Assembly (NCBI GenBank): GCA_011773465.1
Contig: WVXO01000007.1
Coordinates: forward strand, 38,562 to 102,561
Length of the DNA stretch: 64,000 bases
Source: Candidatus Aminicenantota bacterium
Lineage (GTDB): Bacteria > Acidobacteriota > Aminicenantia > Aminicenantales > Aminicenantaceae
Direction: 5' to 3'
The notes under the pieces: generated by a model
What the model saw: the letters and a program-made list of their open reading frames with translations, nothing else
What the model was told of the DNA's origin: nothing
The model's database searches: none
Shown here: positions 61,997 to 64,000 of the stretch, piece by piece
Position numbering within the stretch: the first letter of the stretch is position 1
Layout of the letters: the number at the start of each line of letters is the position of its first letter
Translations under genes and position numbers: made by a program

Positions 61997-64000
61997 ATGT
62001 CCAAGAAAAAAAGAAAGAAGAAAAAAAGATCACCAAAGGTCCGTCCAATCGAAAAAATCCATCCTCAAGAAATAAGAAAAGAAGAGCAAATTGCCAAGAA
62101 GCCCGAGAAAATCCTAATTTATCTCTTTCCTCTTTTATTTCTTTTAATGATAGTGATTTTATTGTTTCTTTTTTTTATCCCCAAGAAAAGTGTCAAGAGG
62201 AATAGCCTTCTCAATGTTTTGCTAGTGACTTTAGATACAACTCGAGCTGATAGAATTGGCTGCTATGGTTACGAAAAGGCAAAAACTCCAAATTTGGATT
62301 CCTTGGCCTTAGGCGGAGTTAAGTTTTCAAATACATATTGCCAGGTTCCTTTGACCTGCCCTTCTCATTGTTCGATCCTAACCGGAACATACCCCCTCTA
62401 TCACCGAGTGCGCAACAACGGCACCTACTATCTCAATCCTGAACTTTTAACTTTGGCCGAAATATTGAAAAGCAAGGAATTTAAAACAGCAGCTTTTGTC
62501 AGTTCCTTTACTGTTGACTCACGTTTTGGACTTGACCAAGGTTTTGATTTTTATGATGACAAATTTGCAGAAGAGGAGATTTTCAAAGCACTAAAATCTG
62601 AAAAAAAAGCTGATAAAGTTTTTGCTTCCTTTTCCGATTGGCTGGATAAAAACGCATCTGAGCAAATTTTTTGTTGGGTTCATTTTTTCGATCCTCATCT
62701 TCCCTATGATCCCCCTTCCCCTTTTAAAGAAGAATTTTTAGACAGCCCTTATGATGGAGAGATAGCCTATATGGATTATTATGTTGGTAAAACCATTGAA
62801 AAATTAAGAGAAAAAGATATCCTCGATAAAACATTGGTCATTCTAGTCGGAGATCATGGCGAAGCTTTCGGAGAAAAAGAGGTCGGTGGCCATGGCGTTT
62901 TTCTTTATGATGTGACCATGAAAGTCCCTCTTGTGTTTTATGCTGAGGATAATCTTCCCCCAGGGAAGGTTGTAAAAGCAAGAGTAAGGCTGATAGATCT
63001 TATGCCTTCTATCTTAGACATGCTTAACATTCCGTTGACCAAAGAAATTCAAGGGATAAGCCTCTTGCCTTACATCGAAGGGAGGAGAAAAGAAAATCTC
63101 AGTTCTTATATTGAAACCTATTATCCAAAAGAGAATTATGGCTGGTCTGAGTTGATTGGTGTGATTGATGGTGACTGGAAATATATTCAGGCTCCAAAGG
63201 AAGAATTATATAATTTGAAAAAAGATCCTGAAGAGAAGATAAATGCATTCGAGAGAGAGAAAAAAGTGGCTTCAGAAAAGAAAGATAAACTTAAAGAAAT
63301 GATGAAAAATTATTCTTCAGAGCTTAGGACAGAAAAGAGAGAGATAACCGCTGAAGAGAAGGAGAGGTTGAGATCTCTGGGTTATGTTGACCTTGCTGAG
63401 AATATTCCAAAAGGGCAATTGCCTGATCCAAAAGACAGGCTTGATGAGCATAGGATGGTTCATCAGGCTGAAATTTATGAATTTCAAGGAAATTACCAAG
63501 AGGCTGCAAAAATTTTTGAAAAAATTCTCTCCATAAGGCCTGCAACTCCTTCAAGTTATGTCAATTTAGCACTTATGTATGCCAAAGCGAAAAATTTTGA
63601 TGAAGCTATTCAAGTTTTAGAAAAGGGAATACAGAAAATTCCTGATTCTGAAATTCTTCTCTCAAGATTAGGTCACACCTACCTGCTATTGGGAAGATTG
63701 AAGAAGGCCCTAGAATCAATGCAAGCTGTGTTGAAGATTAATCCGCGATATTTTGATGCGCTTCTTGCTTCAGCTTGGATACTGGGAATTATGGGGAAAA
63801 AAGAAGAGGCCTTAAGTTATTATAAAAAAGCCTTAGAAATTGAGCCAGAAAACAAATTTCTCAGAATGAACTATGCGATCAATCTAGCTATGTCTGGAAT
63901 GTTCAATCAAGCTATAGAGTTTTATAACAGTCTAAAATTAGAGTATCCTGATGATTACCAGATCTATCAGAATCTCGGAATCACTTATGGCAATTTGGGG
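61997..64000 (+). CDS. Membrane-anchored sulfatase-family hydrolase with TPR domain (partial, 3' end beyond window)
   Basis: The open frame from the ATG at 61997 runs 668 codons to the window edge. After a very basic start (MSKKKRKKKKR) and a membrane helix (about 39-61), an alkaline-phosphatase-superfamily domain shows NVLLVTLDTTRADRIGCYGY (metal Asp about 80), LVGDHGEAFGEKEVGGHG, and the nucleophile region PLTCPSHCSILTG. That region has no C/S-x-P-x-R sulfatase motif but fits T-x-P-S-H, seen in related sulfatase-like hydrolases. TPR repeats start near 490 (YEFQGNYQEAAKIFEKILSI). Substrate is unknown; the gene has its own promoter just after the receptor's terminator. Confidence 0.88.
   Translation, partial: MSKKKRKKKKRSPKVRPIEKIHPQEIRKEEQIAKKPEKILIYLFPLLFLLMIVILLFLFFIPKKSVKRNSLLNVLLVTLDTTRADRIGCYGYEKAKTPNLDSLALGGVKFSNTYCQVPLTCPSHCSILTGTYPLYHRVRNNGTYYLNPELLTLAEILKSKEFKTAAFVSSFTVDSRFGLDQGFDFYDDKFAEEEIFKALKSEKKADKVFASFSDWLDKNASEQIFCWVHFFDPHLPYDPPSPFKEEFLDSPYDGEIAYMDYYVGKTIEKLREKDILDKTLVILVGDHGEAFGEKEVGGHGVFLYDVTMKVPLVFYAEDNLPPGKVVKARVRLIDLMPSILDMLNIPLTKEIQGISLLPYIEGRRKENLSSYIETYYPKENYGWSELIGVIDGDWKYIQAPKEELYNLKKDPEEKINAFEREKKVASEKKDKLKEMMKNYSSELRTEKREITAEEKERLRSLGYVDLAENIPKGQLPDPKDRLDEHRMVHQAEIYEFQGNYQEAAKIFEKILSIRPATPSSYVNLALMYAKAKNFDEAIQVLEKGIQKIPDSEILLSRLGHTYLLLGRLKKALESMQAVLKINPRYFDALLASAWILGIMGKKEEALSYYKKALEIEPENKFLRMNYAINLAMSGMFNQAIEFYNSLKLEYPDDYQIYQNLGITYGNLG

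Overview
The window is about 64 kb of moderately AT-rich bacterial chromosome. It has dense protein-coding genes, many secreted or membrane proteins, several eukaryote-like Ser/Thr kinases fused to TPR domains, a TonB-dependent receptor with a carboxypeptidase-regulatory-like N-terminal domain, paired M16 peptidases, and a membrane-anchored sulfatase-TPR protein. That combination points to a free-living Gram-negative heterotroph of the Acidobacteriota/Candidatus Aminicenantes type. This assignment is inference from gene content; no rRNA or other phylogenetic marker is present. No tRNA, rRNA, CRISPR array, prophage or transposase gene was seen.

Layout. Positions 1-5119 (minus) hold a complete glycine-cleavage set, gcvT-gcvH-gcvPA-gcvPB, running into glyQ (glycyl-tRNA synthetase alpha, cut by the window edge). 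Divergent from it is argS (5230-7167). A Gld-type ABC exporter cluster follows (7314-12075: ATPase, permease, GldG-like auxiliary protein, DUF4340 protein). A 1701-residue secreted beta-propeller protein (12652-17757) comes next, then a kinase-TPR protein on the minus strand (17818-20610), a permease/DUF1177/AroM cluster (20953-24337), a second kinase-TPR protein (24449-27052) and a small beta-rich protein (27323-27658).

Positions 27934-43534 are the most unusual part. Three nucleotide-transporter (NTT/Tlc, ATP/ADP translocase) homologues, two with C-terminal HEAT repeats, lie among partner-switching proteins (FHA-GAF-SpoIIE phosphatase, STAS protein, RsbW-like ATPase), a PilZ protein, an exported PPP-type phosphatase, and three exported paralogues that look like HipA/FAM20/PI4K-type kinases, one with a degenerate catalytic loop. 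My main hypothesis is that this region encodes extracytoplasmic phosphorylation: exported kinases, an exported phosphatase, and membrane carriers that could supply nucleotides. The parts are visible in the sequence; the link between them is inference.

Positions 43671-51116 (minus) hold a DUF5107-TPR protein, a PEGA/NHL-propeller protein and a third kinase-TPR protein, the last two probably one operon. Positions 51771-53923 encode MutY and a DHH-like phosphoesterase. An M16 peptidase pair (54216-57214) lies between two direct repeats of about 170-220 bp. After it come an AT-rich orphan lipoprotein, a TonB-dependent receptor ending at a strong terminator, and the sulfatase-TPR gene that runs off the right edge.

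Two families of short repeats lie between genes throughout: a palindromic GGGCTTGAT-ATCAAGCCC element and a TGTCATTGCGAGCGA-type element. Many promoters match the TTGACA-17-TATAAT consensus. Several put the transcription start within about 12 nt of the start codon with no Shine-Dalgarno sequence.
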